DNA of 10,606 nucleotides from Lentisphaeria bacterium UBA1829 (GCA_002338895.1 DDJH01000149.1:3539-14144); one strand, 5' to 3'; positions 1-7,452 are shown, counted from the first letter of the stretch. The notes: generated from the sequence alone by a model not told the origin. Made by a program: numbers and translations.

Positions 1-566
1 CCCCCCATCGCCAGCAGCGACGGCACCCCCGCGAACAGAAAGATCCCGCACACGAAAACCGACAGCAGAAAACTCGCCGTCTGACTGCGCGACAGCGCCG
101 AACAGAACGTCGAAATCGCCAGATACACCGATCCGAGCAGCAGCGCCCCCAGATATCCGCACAGGATCGCCCCCGTGTCCGGTTCTCCGAGGATCCACGC
201 GGTCAGCGGAATCGAGAACGTCATCAGCAGCGCGATGGCCAGCAGCGCCATTCCCGCCAGATATTTTCCGATCACCAGTTCCCACAGCGAAGCCGGGAAG
301 GAGAGCGTCAGTTCAAACACCCCCACTCTCCTCTCTTCCGACCACATCGGCATTGCCAGCGCCGGCACGATCAGCAGAAACAGATAGGGCAGCCAGTCGA
401 AGAACGGCGAAATATCCGCCTGTCCCGACGCAAAGACATTTCCCGCCACGAACGCGCAGAAACCCGCCAGCACCAGAAAAATAATCAGGAACACCCATGC
501 CGCCGGCGACGCGGCCGATGCCGCCAGCTCCCGCAGCGCCACCGCTCCGATTCGACGATTTCTCAT
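1..566 (-). CDS. ABC-2 type transporter permease (GldF-like), 5' part only
   Basis: This is the membrane subunit of an ABC transporter, read leftward and cut by the window edge after 188 codons. The hydrophobic profile shows membrane segments at about residues 23-41, 57-75, 104-126, 134-157 and 164-182. The loop after the second segment, with MWSEERRVGVFELTLSFP (about 74-91) followed by ELVIGKYLAG, matches the conserved loop of ABC-2 permeases of the GldF/NosY type (EE+R.GT.E.L...P...  GK). The ATG at 566-564 overlaps the TGA of the ATPase gene (565-563) as ATGA, so the two are translationally coupled and should form one transporter. GldF-type permeases were first linked to gliding motility, but most homologues lie outside gliders and the substrate is unknown. 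The rest of the gene, and possibly a GldG-like partner, would lie to the left of the window. The family call is secure; the substrate cannot be inferred. Confidence 0.85.
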   Translation of the reverse strand, partial: MRNRRIGAVALRELAASAASPAAWVFLIIFLVLAGFCAFVAGNVFASGQADISPFFDWLPYLFLLIVPALAMPMWSEERRVGVFELTLSFPASLWELVIGKYLAGMALLAIALLMTFSIPLTAWILGEPDTGAILCGYLGALLLGSVYLAISTFCSALSRSQTASFLLSVFVCGIFLFAGVPSLLAMG

Positions 567-1501
567 TCTTTTTCCTCCCCTCCCGCCAGAACAGCGAATA
601 CAGTTTCCAGCCGGCCGGAAAGGATCTCGCAGCGGAGGATTTTTGCTCCGTTTTCAGCCGCCTTCTCCGTCAGTTTTCCGATCAGTTCCGCGCGGTTCGT
701 CTCCTTCCCGGGCCGGATCCGGATCCTTCTTCCCTCTTCCGCCTCGCTGGACGAGAGCAGATGGAAGCCGTTGATTCCCTCCAGCATTCCTTCCGGGAGG
801 AAATCGAACAGCAGTTCGAGCGTTCCGTCATCCGGATCCAGAGCCCGGAATTCCCGTGTCGTACCGAAAAAGACCTTTTTTCCTTTCCGGATCACCAGCA
901 CATTGTCGCAGACCGCATCGATCTCCTCCAGAATATGGGTGGACACAATCACGGCGCGGTCCCGGCGGAGCTCATCGATCAGGGAACGGATCTCCCGTTT
1001 CTGTTCGGGATCGAGTCCGTCGGTCGGCTCGTCGAGCACCAGATTTTCCGGATGATGGAGAATGGCCTGCGCCAGGCAGACCCTCCGGCGGAATCCCTTG
1101 GAGAGCGCCTCCAGCTCCTCCCGCAGGCTCTCGTGCCAGCGGGGGATGTCGATGTGCTCCGCCACCGCCATCTGCAAAGCCTTTCCTGCCAGTCCGTGCA
1201 TGGTTCCGCAGTAGCGCAGAAAACCGAGCACGTTCATGCCCGCATAGAGCGGCGCGTTTTCCGGAAGATAGCCGAGTTTTTCTTTTGCTTCTCTGGGTTG
1301 TTCGGTCATGGAGATTCCGGAAATCTCCACGGACCCGGACGCGGGCGGGAGAATTCCGCAGATCATCCGCATGGCAGTGGACTTCCCGGCCCCGTTCGGA
1401 CCGATGAAGCCGAGAACGCTTCCGTTGTCTGCCGTGAAGGAGAGATGATCCAGCGCAAGTTTCGCTCCGTATTGTCTGGATAAATTTTCTACTTTAATCA
1501 T
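563..1501 (-). CDS. ABC transporter ATP-binding protein (GldA/CcmA-like)
   Basis: This 312-residue cytoplasmic ATPase powers the permease encoded immediately downstream. Visible motifs are the Walker A GPNGAGKS (residues 34-41), a signature region LSKGFRRRV (133-141) of the LSKG form typical of ABC-2 exporters, Walker B NLVLDEPT with D157 and E158, a D-loop GLD (162-164), and the H-loop STH with H189. After about residue 215 comes a C-terminal extension of about 95 residues, as in the GldA and DrrA types. The start chosen is ATG 1501 (MIKVENLSRQYG), which fits the family's usual N-terminus. An in-frame ATG at 1537 would add 12 residues (MERTFDKTTPSI). Neither start has a good Shine-Dalgarno. 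The gene has its own strong promoter at 1550-1578, so the transporter is probably transcribed separately from the dus gene upstream. Function is clear at family level; substrate unknown. Confidence 0.9.
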   Translation of the reverse strand: MIKVENLSRQYGAKLALDHLSFTADNGSVLGFIGPNGAGKSTAMRMICGILPPASGSVEISGISMTEQPREAKEKLGYLPENAPLYAGMNVLGFLRYCGTMHGLAGKALQMAVAEHIDIPRWHESLREELEALSKGFRRRVCLAQAILHHPENLVLDEPTDGLDPEQKREIRSLIDELRRDRAVIVSTHILEEIDAVCDNVLVIRKGKKVFFGTTREFRALDPDDGTLELLFDFLPEGMLEGINGFHLLSSSEAEEGRRIRIRPGKETNRAELIGKLTEKAAENGAKILRCEILSGRLETVFAVLAGGEEKE

Positions 1502-1549
1502 AATCGAGGGCGTTGTCTTGTCAAAAGTTCTTTCCATCTTCTGAGGGGT

Positions 1550-1578
1550 AATGTAGCACGGCGGCCAGGCCTTGTCAA
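1550..1578 (-). promoter_or_regulatory. sigma70-type promoter for the ABC transporter operon
   Basis: Read on the minus strand there is TTGACA (1578-1573), a 17-base spacer and TACATT (1555-1550). This matches the -35 consensus fully and the -10 consensus at 5 of 6. Transcription would begin near 1543. That is only about six bases before the ATG at 1537 and about 42 bases before the ATG at 1501. It is the best housekeeping promoter match in the window. Confidence 0.65.
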
Positions 1579-1683
1579 CATCTCTTTTCTGTTGAAGGAA
1601 CATCCTTTTGTGCAATTTTGTTCCGTTTCGTTCCATTGTTCCCGCGAACTGACCGGAGCGCGGAAACGGACGAGCCGGTCTTC

Positions 1684-2658
1684 TCAGCGGAGACGGCGCG
1701 GGGAATCGGGCGTGGATGCCGGTCCTTTCCGCACCTCCTCCATCAGCTTCTGAAAATCCGCCTCCGAGGAAACGAACGAGGCCGACGCCCGCAGAGCTCC
1801 ATGGTATCCGCGTCCCCGCAGATACTCCAGAATGCACTTCCGCCCGATCCGGAACCCGAGCTCCTCTCCGTAAAACGCGGTCATATCATGCAGATGCCGT
1901 TCCAGCTCGTCCGCGAACTCCGCAACGGTCGGCGGCTGATACTCCGGATTGAGCAGCTCCGTATAAATCCACGGATTTCCCAACGCTCCGCGGGCGATCA
2001 TAATTCTGGAACAACCGGTTTTCTCCCTCATCTCGGCGCAGCTCTCCCTTCCCATCACGCCTCCGTTGGCGATCACCGGAATGGAGAGACTCTCCCGGAC
2101 GGCCCGGATCACATCAAATGCCACCGGCCCGGAATAAAACGCCTTCATCAACCTTCCGTGAAGAGTGAGAGCCTGAATGCCGGTCTCCTCCAGTCGGCGT
2201 GCAAATTGAACCGTCGGCTCCGGATCACGCTCATCCAGAATCCGGGTCTTCACGGTAACCGGGATCCGGGAGGTCCGGACGATCAGCGAAACCATCCGCA
2301 ACGCCTCCTCCGGCCGCTTCAGTACGAACGAGATCCCTTCACACTTCCTCGCGACCTTCGGAGCCGGACACCCCAGATTGAAATCCAGCACCTCGAACTC
2401 CCGTCCGTTCACGATTTCGACCGCCTTGCGCAGATGCTCCGGATCGGATCCCACCAGCTGAATTCCGAGGAACTCCTCCTCCGGCGAACGGGCGGCCAGC
2501 ATCATGGTCTTGGGATTTCCGAACACGAGGGACCCCGCGTCGATCATTTCAGTAAAAGCGTAGCGGCAGCCGTGACGGCGCAGCGCCAGACGCATCGGCA
2601 GATCCGTATGCCCGGCAAGCGGGGCCTGCACCAGCGCGTTTTCCGGATAAATCATCAT
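1684..2658 (-). CDS. tRNA-dihydrouridine synthase (Dus family)
   Basis: This 324-residue flavoenzyme reduces uridine to dihydrouridine in the D-loop of tRNA, using FMN and NADPH. The TIM-barrel motifs appear in order: APLAGHTDLPMR (12-23), GIQLVGSDP (65-73), LDFNLGCPAPKV (91-102) with the catalytic cysteine at C97, PVTVKTRI with K137, LTLHGR with H167, IPVIANGG (193-200) and the phosphate-binding stretch IMIARGALGNPW (219-230). A helical C-terminal domain follows, and length is normal. Some positions depart from the usual family text, for example KCEGISFVL after the cysteine motif, so I do not assign DusA, DusB or DusC. Two tandem ATGs (2658 and 2655) are possible starts and neither has a good ribosome site. 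The gene begins 22 bp after the ketoacyl synthase stop, so the two are probably cotranscribed and coupled. Confidence 0.9.
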   Translation of the reverse strand: MMIYPENALVQAPLAGHTDLPMRLALRRHGCRYAFTEMIDAGSLVFGNPKTMMLAARSPEEEFLGIQLVGSDPEHLRKAVEIVNGREFEVLDFNLGCPAPKVARKCEGISFVLKRPEEALRMVSLIVRTSRIPVTVKTRILDERDPEPTVQFARRLEETGIQALTLHGRLMKAFYSGPVAFDVIRAVRESLSIPVIANGGVMGRESCAEMREKTGCSRIMIARGALGNPWIYTELLNPEYQPPTVAEFADELERHLHDMTAFYGEELGFRIGRKCILEYLRGRGYHGALRASASFVSSEADFQKLMEEVRKGPASTPDSPRRLR

Positions 2659-2680
2659 CGAAGCGCAGAAAGGAACTCTC

Positions 2681-3913
2681 TTATTTCCACCGGGACAACA
2701 CGATGCACGCGTTGGATCCCCCGAACCCGAAACTGTTGCTCAGCGCATGGTTCAGTTCGACATGTTCCCGGGTTTCCCGAATCAGATCCGCCCAGGCGAA
2801 TTCCTCCGACGGCTCCTCCAGATTGGCGGTCGGGCAGAGGAAGGATTTTTCCAGCATCAGCGTGGTGAAGATCGCCTCGACCGCTCCGGCCGCGCCGATC
2901 ATGTGTCCGGTCATGGACTTTGTGCTGTTGATCGCCACATCCCGCGACGAGTCGAAAACAAGACGGATGGATTCCATTTCCACGGGATCCCCCACCGGCG
3001 TTGCGGTCCCATGCGTGTTGATATATCCGATCTCTTCAGGGCGCAGTCCGGCCATCCGGATAGCCTTGCGCATCAGTTCCGCGCTGGATTCCGCGTTCGG
3101 GACCACCATATCGGTGGCATTGCTGTTTGCGGCGAATCCGGATATCACCGCCTTCGGCAGATGTCCGCGGGCGAGCGCATGGGATTCGCGTTCAAGGATC
3201 AGGATTCCGGCGCCCTCCCCCAGCACGAATCCGTCGCGATTCTTATCGAACGGCCGGCTGGCCTTGTGGGGCATATCATTATACGAGTGGGAAAGCGCGC
3301 GCATTGCGTTGAAACCGAGCGCCTGCTGCCAGCTGACCTCTTCCGATCCGCCGACCATCACGGTATCATACTCACCGCTTGCGATCAGCCTTGCTCCGGC
3401 GATGATTGCCTGAGCGCTGCTGGTGCACGCCGAGCTGATGTCATACGACTCTCCGGTCAGCCCGAACACCAGCGAAAGATTCGCCACAGCGGAAGAGGGC
3501 ATGATCCGGGGAACGGCGAACGGCGAGACCTTGCGGATCCGACGGGTTTCCATATAGGCGGACGCATTGCTGTACACCTCGGCGTAGGCGCTTCCGCCGC
3601 ATCCGTTGATGACCGCCATGTCATGCGGCAGAGTCTCCATTGTGAACCCGGCCTCGAGCAGGGCTTCATACGCGGCGACCACCGCCATCCTGGAGTTCAC
3701 CGACATGAAACGCTTGTTTTTCTGATTCAGGACAGGACACTCCACATCGTGATTCGACATTCCGGCCACCTGTGCGTCCAGACCGAGTTCCCGCCATTCC
3801 GGGATAAACACGGTTCCGGTTTTTCCCTTCTTCAGCGCTTCCGTATTCTCCTCAATCCCCACTCCGATCGGAGTTACGAGGCCGCGTCCGGATACAACAA
3901 TTCGATCTGCCAT
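2681..3913 (-). CDS. beta-ketoacyl-ACP synthase (KAS I/II, closest to FabB type)
   Basis: This 410-residue condensing enzyme elongates acyl chains on acyl carrier protein with malonyl-ACP in fatty acid synthesis. The Cys-His-His triad is complete: C163 in ISSACTSS, H301 in NTHGTATPVGDP and H337 in KSMTGHMIGAAG, with K332 before it. The C-terminal NSFGFGGSNA (393-402) is also present. The segment GGSEEVSW (188-195) followed by YNDMPHKASRPFD and RDGFV resembles FabB more than FabF. Chain-length preference cannot be read with certainty. The start at 3913 (MADRIVVSGRG) has AAGGA eight bases upstream; an in-frame ATG at 3940 would add nine unconserved residues. No acyl carrier protein or other fab gene is adjacent. 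It lies 83 bp after the AraC-family gene and 22 bp before dus, with its own promoter candidate, and probably heads a two-gene operon with dus. Confidence 0.93.
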   Translation of the reverse strand: MADRIVVSGRGLVTPIGVGIEENTEALKKGKTGTVFIPEWRELGLDAQVAGMSNHDVECPVLNQKNKRFMSVNSRMAVVAAYEALLEAGFTMETLPHDMAVINGCGGSAYAEVYSNASAYMETRRIRKVSPFAVPRIMPSSAVANLSLVFGLTGESYDISSACTSSAQAIIAGARLIASGEYDTVMVGGSEEVSWQQALGFNAMRALSHSYNDMPHKASRPFDKNRDGFVLGEGAGILILERESHALARGHLPKAVISGFAANSNATDMVVPNAESSAELMRKAIRMAGLRPEEIGYINTHGTATPVGDPVEMESIRLVFDSSRDVAINSTKSMTGHMIGAAGAVEAIFTTLMLEKSFLCPTANLEEPSEEFAWADLIRETREHVELNHALSNSFGFGGSNACIVLSRWK

Positions 3914-3972
3914 GAATGAGATCCTTCCCCAATTATTCAAAAAACATCCAGTTTCAACGAGAAATCAAGTTT

Positions 3973-4000
3973 AATATACAACGCAATGAACACTTTTCAA
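3973..4000 (-). promoter_or_regulatory. sigma70-type promoter candidate for the ketoacyl synthase-dus pair
   Basis: On the minus strand TTGAAA (4000-3995), a 16-base spacer and TATATT (3978-3973) lie about 60 bases before the ketoacyl synthase start. The -35 hexamer overlaps the TGA stop codon of the AraC-family gene (3999-3997). This would let the synthase gene be transcribed independently of the regulator. No intrinsic terminator is visible between the two genes, so read-through is also possible. Confidence 0.5.
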
Positions 4001-4935
4001 GTATCCCGGGGAAATGATCCGTCGAGATCGTTTCCCTGCTCTCCTGCGTTCTTTTTCCGGAACTCGCGCGGGGACATTCCCGAGAAGCGCCGGAACTCGC
4101 TGGAAAAATACAGCTGATTCCGGTATCCGACCCTGTCCGCGATATCCTTGATCGACAGCTCCGGCTCCGGCTCCAGCAGCAGACAGCGCGCATGCTTCAT
4201 CCGCAGCCGGATCACATAATCCATCGTGTATATTACCACATGCTCACGGAAAAGCCGGAACATCGTTCTTGCGCTCACGCCGAATTCCCCGCAGAGCCGT
4301 TCAATCGTAATGGGCCGGTCGAACTGTTCCCCGATATAACGCAAGATCCGGCTGAGGATCTCCGGATACCCCTGCGTATCGCTCCGCTCCGAAAGCGCCA
4401 GAAGAAGACGGAACGACTCCACCGAAAGCTCATGCAGGTAATTTTCCGGCCGTTCCTCCATCAGACGGAAAATCGCATCGAACATCCCGTTGATCCTTTC
4501 CGGCACGTTCCGGATCACGTCCACCTGCGCCAGATTCAGCGAATTCAAAATTGAAACCAGCGATGTCCCGGCAATCGAGAGCGTCTTCTTCAGCGCATAT
4601 TCACTGATGGTCCTCATGCAGGAATCTCCTCCGATCTGCACCAGAAAAAGATCCCCCGGCCCGCACTCATAACTCTTTCCGTTCTGGCGGTACTCATACC
4701 GCCCCTGCCGCAGAAGTTCCAGGGAAAACAGCTCCGAATTCTCCCGCCTGCGCCACACTCCGCGGATAGTTTCATCCGGCCCGCCGAAACTCACCTGAAG
4801 CGCCTGGCTCCCCGGCGAGGTCTGAGAAAACAAAAAGTGATGTTTTGGGAAATCTCCCACATTCTGTCCATACAATGCCCGGTTTCCCTTCATCCGGAAC
4901 CGCACATTGGTGACTTTTCCGAAACACTTCTCCAT
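3997..4935 (-). CDS. AraC-family transcriptional regulator with N-terminal sensor domain
   Basis: This 312-residue DNA-binding protein has two visible parts. The N-terminal half contains a cupin-like stretch (about 69-110, including YEYRQNGKSYECGPGDLFLVQ), as in the ligand-binding arm of AraC-type regulators. The C-terminal AraC domain (about 195-295) has two helix-turn-helix units, at about 208-231 (ITIERLCGEFGVSARTMFRLF) and 261-285, and ends with the family hallmark GYRNQLYFSSEFRRFSGMSPREFR. The ligand and target genes are unknown; carbohydrate sensing is common in the family but nothing here shows it. The start at 4935 has AGGGG about six bases upstream. The frame is open to an ATG at 5142, but those extra codons would run through the glutamine synthetase terminator, which argues for the shorter protein. 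A 12-bp dyad at 4982-4993 could be an autoregulatory site. Confidence 0.88.
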   Translation of the reverse strand: MEKCFGKVTNVRFRMKGNRALYGQNVGDFPKHHFLFSQTSPGSQALQVSFGGPDETIRGVWRRRENSELFSLELLRQGRYEYRQNGKSYECGPGDLFLVQIGGDSCMRTISEYALKKTLSIAGTSLVSILNSLNLAQVDVIRNVPERINGMFDAIFRLMEERPENYLHELSVESFRLLLALSERSDTQGYPEILSRILRYIGEQFDRPITIERLCGEFGVSARTMFRLFREHVVIYTMDYVIRLRMKHARCLLLEPEPELSIKDIADRVGYRNQLYFSSEFRRFSGMSPREFRKKNAGEQGNDLDGSFPRDT

Positions 4936-4981
4936 AATCCGCCCCTGCTCCCGCATCGTACCGGTTGTTTCATCCGCCGTT

Positions 4982-4993
4982 CCGCAAATGCGG
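4982..4993. promoter_or_regulatory. Short dyad upstream of the AraC-family gene, possible operator
   Basis: CCGCA-AA-TGCGG is a perfect inverted repeat with five-base arms and a two-base centre, 46 bases before the regulator's start codon. It lies in the short leader between the glutamine synthetase terminator and the gene. A site for autoregulation is plausible but is only inferred from position. A weak TTGTAT-N17-TAGAGT promoter-like pair overlaps the same leader. Confidence 0.25.
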
Positions 4994-5059
4994 GGATACT
5001 CTAACCGTTCCGGCCCAAAGATACAAGCGGATTTTTCTTCCGGAAAGGAAATTTCTTCT

Positions 5060-5110
5060 AAAAAAAACAAACCGTCCGGAGAAACGCCTTTCGGTTCGTT
5101 CTCCGGACGG
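5060..5110 (-). terminator. Intrinsic terminator of glutamine synthetase III
   Basis: On the minus strand CCGTCCGGAGAA (5110-5099) pairs perfectly over 12 bases with TTCTCCGGACGG (5083-5072) across a 15-base loop. It is followed by a T-rich run that includes eight consecutive T (5067-5060). It begins about 41 bases after the glutamine synthetase stop codon. The plus-strand side has no T run, so it works in one direction only. Confidence 0.92.
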
Positions 5111-5151
5111 TCCGGATCATTCAGCGGCGATTGCCGTTCCAAGTTCCGTCA

Positions 5152-7287
5152 TCAGGAAATAAAGAGCATTTCCCGATATTTCGGCAGCGGCCAGATCTCG
5201 TCGTCGATCAGCAGCTCGAGCGCGTCGACATCGGCGCGGAGCGCGGCCATAGCCTTCAGGACGGGGGCCTGATTTCCGGTCTTCAGCGCAGCTTCAAGGT
5301 CATTGCACTTGGCGGTGACGCTGTCCAGATAGCGGCCGATGATTGTCGCGGCCTCTTTCTTTGCGGCGACGCCGGCGGTCAGACCTGCGGCCTTCATGTT
5401 GACCAGAGCCTCCGCGAGTTCCGCGAGCTGTTTTCCGGCAGCGGGCTGGATGATGGTGCGCGCCATGCTCAGAGAGAGTTCGCCCTCGATTTTGATCTTC
5501 TTGGCATACTCTTCCATGAAGATTTCGTAGCGGGACTCCATCTCGGCCTCGGTGAAGACATTGTACTTGGTGAAGAGCGCCTTGCTCTTTTCAGAGACGA
5601 ATGCACCGAGGGCTTCCGGAGTGGTCGGCGCGTTCGGCAGACCGCGTTTGGCAGCTTCCTTCTTCCATGCGGCGGTGTATCCGTCGCCATTGAAGATGAT
5701 CCGCTTGTGAGCCTTGATGATCTTCTGGAGCAGGAGTTGAAGTTTCTCATTGAAGTTTTTCTTCGGGAACTTCTCCAGTTCCGTGGAGATCTGATCCAGC
5801 GCATCGGCGACGATCGTGTTGATAACCACGTTCGCTCCGGCGCAGGACTGGCTGGATCCGGGTGCGCGGAATTCGAATTTGTTTCCGGTGAAGGCGAAAG
5901 GACTTGTCCGGTTGCGGTCGGTTGCATCGCGGGGCAGCGGCGGGAGGGTGTCCACACCGATCTTCATGATGCCGCCGTGCTTGGAGGACTTCAGGCATCC
6001 CTTTTCGATCTGCTCGATCACATCGGTGAGCTGTTCGCCGAGGAAGATGGAGATGATCGCCGGGGGCGCTTCGTTCGCTCCGAGACGGTGATCGTTTCCG
6101 GCGGAGGCCGTTGCCACACGGAGAATATCCGCATTGTCATCGACCGCCTGAATCACCGCGCAGAGCATCGTCAGGAAGATCGCATTCTGATGCGGATCGT
6201 TGCCCGGCTCCAGCAGATTGCGGCCGTTGTAGCTGACCGACCAGTTGTTGTGTTTTCCGGATCCGTTGATTCCGGCAAACGGTTTCTCATGCAGCAGGCA
6301 GACGAAGCCGTGTTCATCCGCTTTCTGGCGGAGAACTTCCATCACCATCATATTATGATCGCACGCGAGATTGAGCTCTTCGAAGAGCGGGGCGATCTCG
6401 TACTGGGCAGGCGCGACCTCGTTGTGTCTGGTCTTGGCCGGAATGCCGAGTTTCCAGAGTTCATTTTCCACATCGGTCATGAATGTGAGGACGCGGTGTT
6501 TGATCGAGCCGAAGTAATGGTCTTCGAGCTGTTGGTGCTTCGGCGGGGGAGCACCGAAGAGGGTGCGGCCCGTTTGGACGAGGTCGGGACGGGCGAAATA
6601 GAAGTTCTTGTCGATCAGGAAGTACTCCTGTTCGGGTCCGAGCGTGACCTTCGGCATATGTTCGCCGGTCTCTCCGAAGCAGCGGACGAACCGCTTGACC
6701 GCTTTTGCCAGAACCTGGGTCGATTTCAGAAGCGGGGTTTTCTTATCGAGCGCTTCTCCGGTGTAGGAGCAGAACGCGGTCGGGATGCAGAGTGTTGCGC
6801 CGTTGGGATGGCGTTTGATGAAAGCCGGGCTGGAGGGATCCCATGCGGTATATCCGCGGGCCTCGAAGGTGGCGCGGAGGCCGCCGGACGGGAAGCTGGA
6901 GGCGTCCGGTTCGCCGACGATCAGATTTTTTCCGGAGAAGGAGTTGATCGCCTTTCCGTTGCTGTCGGGTTCGAGGAACGCGTCATGCTTTTCCGCGGTG
7001 GCGCCGGTCAGGGGCTGGAACCAGTGGGTATAGTGCGTGGCGCCCTTGTCGATGGCCCAGCGTTTCATCGCGTTGGCGACGTCGTCGGCCACGGAAGCAT
7101 CCAGCGGGGAGCCTTCCACAATGGTCTTATAGAGGGTTTTGAACACGGGCTTCGGAAGCCGCTCGCGCATGCATTCGATTCCGAAGACGTCCGTTCCATA
7201 ATCGTTGATGTCGAAAGCGACCGAGACGGTCTCCGGCGGTTTGATGGATGCGACCTTTTCAATCGCATCAATTCTTGTCTTGTTCAT
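5152..7287 (-). CDS. glnN: Glutamine synthetase type III (GSIII)
   Basis: This cytoplasmic enzyme joins ammonia to glutamate with ATP to make glutamine, the first step of the GS-GOGAT cycle. At 711 residues it is far longer than GSI or GSII and matches GSIII. Characteristic blocks are [20 protein letters not shown] (125-144), [10 protein letters not shown] (217-226) with metal-binding acidic residues, [13 protein letters not shown] [20 protein letters not shown] (281-300), [20 protein letters not shown] (331-350), [10 protein letters not shown] (401-410) and [20 protein letters not shown] (460-479). The C-terminal region past about 580 is helical and specific to GSIII. The start at 7287 has AGAGGAG eight bases upstream; an in-frame ATG at 7386 would add 33 unconserved residues and lie within the promoter region. 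A strong terminator follows at 5060-5110, so the gene is probably monocistronic. It is divergent from gltB, and both genes have sigma54-like elements. Confidence 0.96.
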   Translation of the reverse strand: MNKTRIDAIEKVASIKPPETVSVAFDINDYGTDVFGIECMRERLPKPVFKTLYKTIVEGSPLDASVADDVANAMKRWAIDKGATHYTHWFQPLTGATAEKHDAFLEPDSNGKAINSFSGKNLIVGEPDASSFPSGGLRATFEARGYTAWDPSSPAFIKRHPNGATLCIPTAFCSYTGEALDKKTPLLKSTQVLAKAVKRFVRCFGETGEHMPKVTLGPEQEYFLIDKNFYFARPDLVQTGRTLFGAPPPKHQQLEDHYFGSIKHRVLTFMTDVENELWKLGIPAKTRHNEVAPAQYEIAPLFEELNLACDHNMMVMEVLRQKADEHGFVCLLHEKPFAGINGSGKHNNWSVSYNGRNLLEPGNDPHQNAIFLTMLCAVIQAVDDNADILRVATASAGNDHRLGANEAPPAIISIFLGEQLTDVIEQIEKGCLKSSKHGGIMKIGVDTLPPLPRDATDRNRTSPFAFTGNKFEFRAPGSSQSCAGANVVINTIVADALDQISTELEKFPKKNFNEKLQLLLQKIIKAHKRIIFNGDGYTAAWKKEAAKRGLPNAPTTPEALGAFVSEKSKALFTKYNVFTEAEMESRYEIFMEEYAKKIKIEGELSLSMARTIIQPAAGKQLAELAEALVNMKAAGLTAGVAAKKEAATIIGRYLDSVTAKCNDLEAALKTGNQAPVLKAMAALRADVDALELLIDDEIWPLPKYREMLFIS

Positions 7288-7314
7288 GTGCCAGTCTCCT
7301 CTTTTAATTGCACT

Positions 7315-7335
7315 GTTCCGAACGTTGACCGGAAC
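7315..7335. promoter_or_regulatory. Dyad in the glutamine synthetase leader, operator or RNA hairpin
   Basis: GTTCCG and CGGAAC form a perfect six-base inverted repeat around a nine-base centre. It lies 28 to 48 bases before the glutamine synthetase start codon. It spans the transcription start predicted from the sigma54-like element (near 7329). It could be a repressor site or, if transcribed from the upstream sigma70-like promoter, a leader hairpin. Function is inferred from position only. Confidence 0.3.
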
Positions 7336-7339
7336 ATAA

Positions 7340-7356
7340 AGCAGATGGGATGCCAA
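7340..7356 (-). promoter_or_regulatory. sigma54 (-24/-12) promoter candidate for glutamine synthetase III
   Basis: Read on the minus strand TTGGCATCCCATCTGCT has the invariant GG (7354-7353) and GC (7342-7341) separated by exactly ten bases, as RpoN requires. It also keeps most of the TGGCA and TGC context of the consensus YTGGCACG-N4-TTGCW. Transcription would begin near 7329, leaving a leader of about 42 bases. Nitrogen control by sigma54 is well established for glnA in other bacteria, which makes the match more credible. No rpoN or ntrC gene is in the window. Confidence 0.5.
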
Positions 7357-7369
7357 CTTTTCAAAACAT

Positions 7370-7398
7370 ACTATATCCGTGCTCAATGAAAATTACAA
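7370..7398 (-). promoter_or_regulatory. sigma70-type promoter candidate for glutamine synthetase III
   Basis: On the minus strand TTGTAA (7398-7393), a 17-base spacer and TATAGT (7375-7370) match the consensus at 4 of 6 and 5 of 6. Transcription would begin near 7364, upstream of the sigma54-like element, giving tandem promoters. That arrangement is known from enterobacterial glnA. The match is moderate and the region is AT-rich, so chance is possible. Confidence 0.35.
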
Positions 7399-7422
7399 AC
7401 CCTGTCGCGAAATATTTAAATC

Positions 7423-7436
7423 TTACATTTTTGTAA
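7423..7436. repeat. Inverted repeat TTACA-N4-TGTAA in the divergent control region
   Basis: The two five-base arms are perfect and the four-base centre is all T. It lies 136 bases upstream of the glutamine synthetase start and about 200 bases upstream of gltB. It could bind a regulator of either gene, but the region is AT-rich and arms of this size arise by chance. Confidence 0.25.
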
Positions 7437-7452
7437 CTTTCAACTCAAAACC

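Noticed and set aside
497..1483. A 328-codon open frame on the plus strand opposite the ABC ATPase
   Set aside because: It is antisense to a complete ABC ATPase with all motifs in order, and its product has no recognisable domain.
1640..1683. GACCGG and CCGGTC after the dus stop codon as a possible terminator
   Set aside because: The six-base arms are far apart and no T run follows on the minus strand. I see no convincing intrinsic terminator for the dus gene.
1502..1837. Upstream extension of the ABC ATPase frame to an ATG at 1837
   Set aside because: The extension would overlap the dus coding sequence on the same strand by over 150 bases and would run upstream of the strong promoter. Its residues are unconserved in character.
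5131..7389. A 752-codon open frame on the plus strand, opposite glutamine synthetase III
   Set aside because: The minus strand encodes every GSIII block in frame. The opposite frame is open because the gene's codon choice rarely creates stops there. Its product has no recognisable domain and is repetitive in composition.
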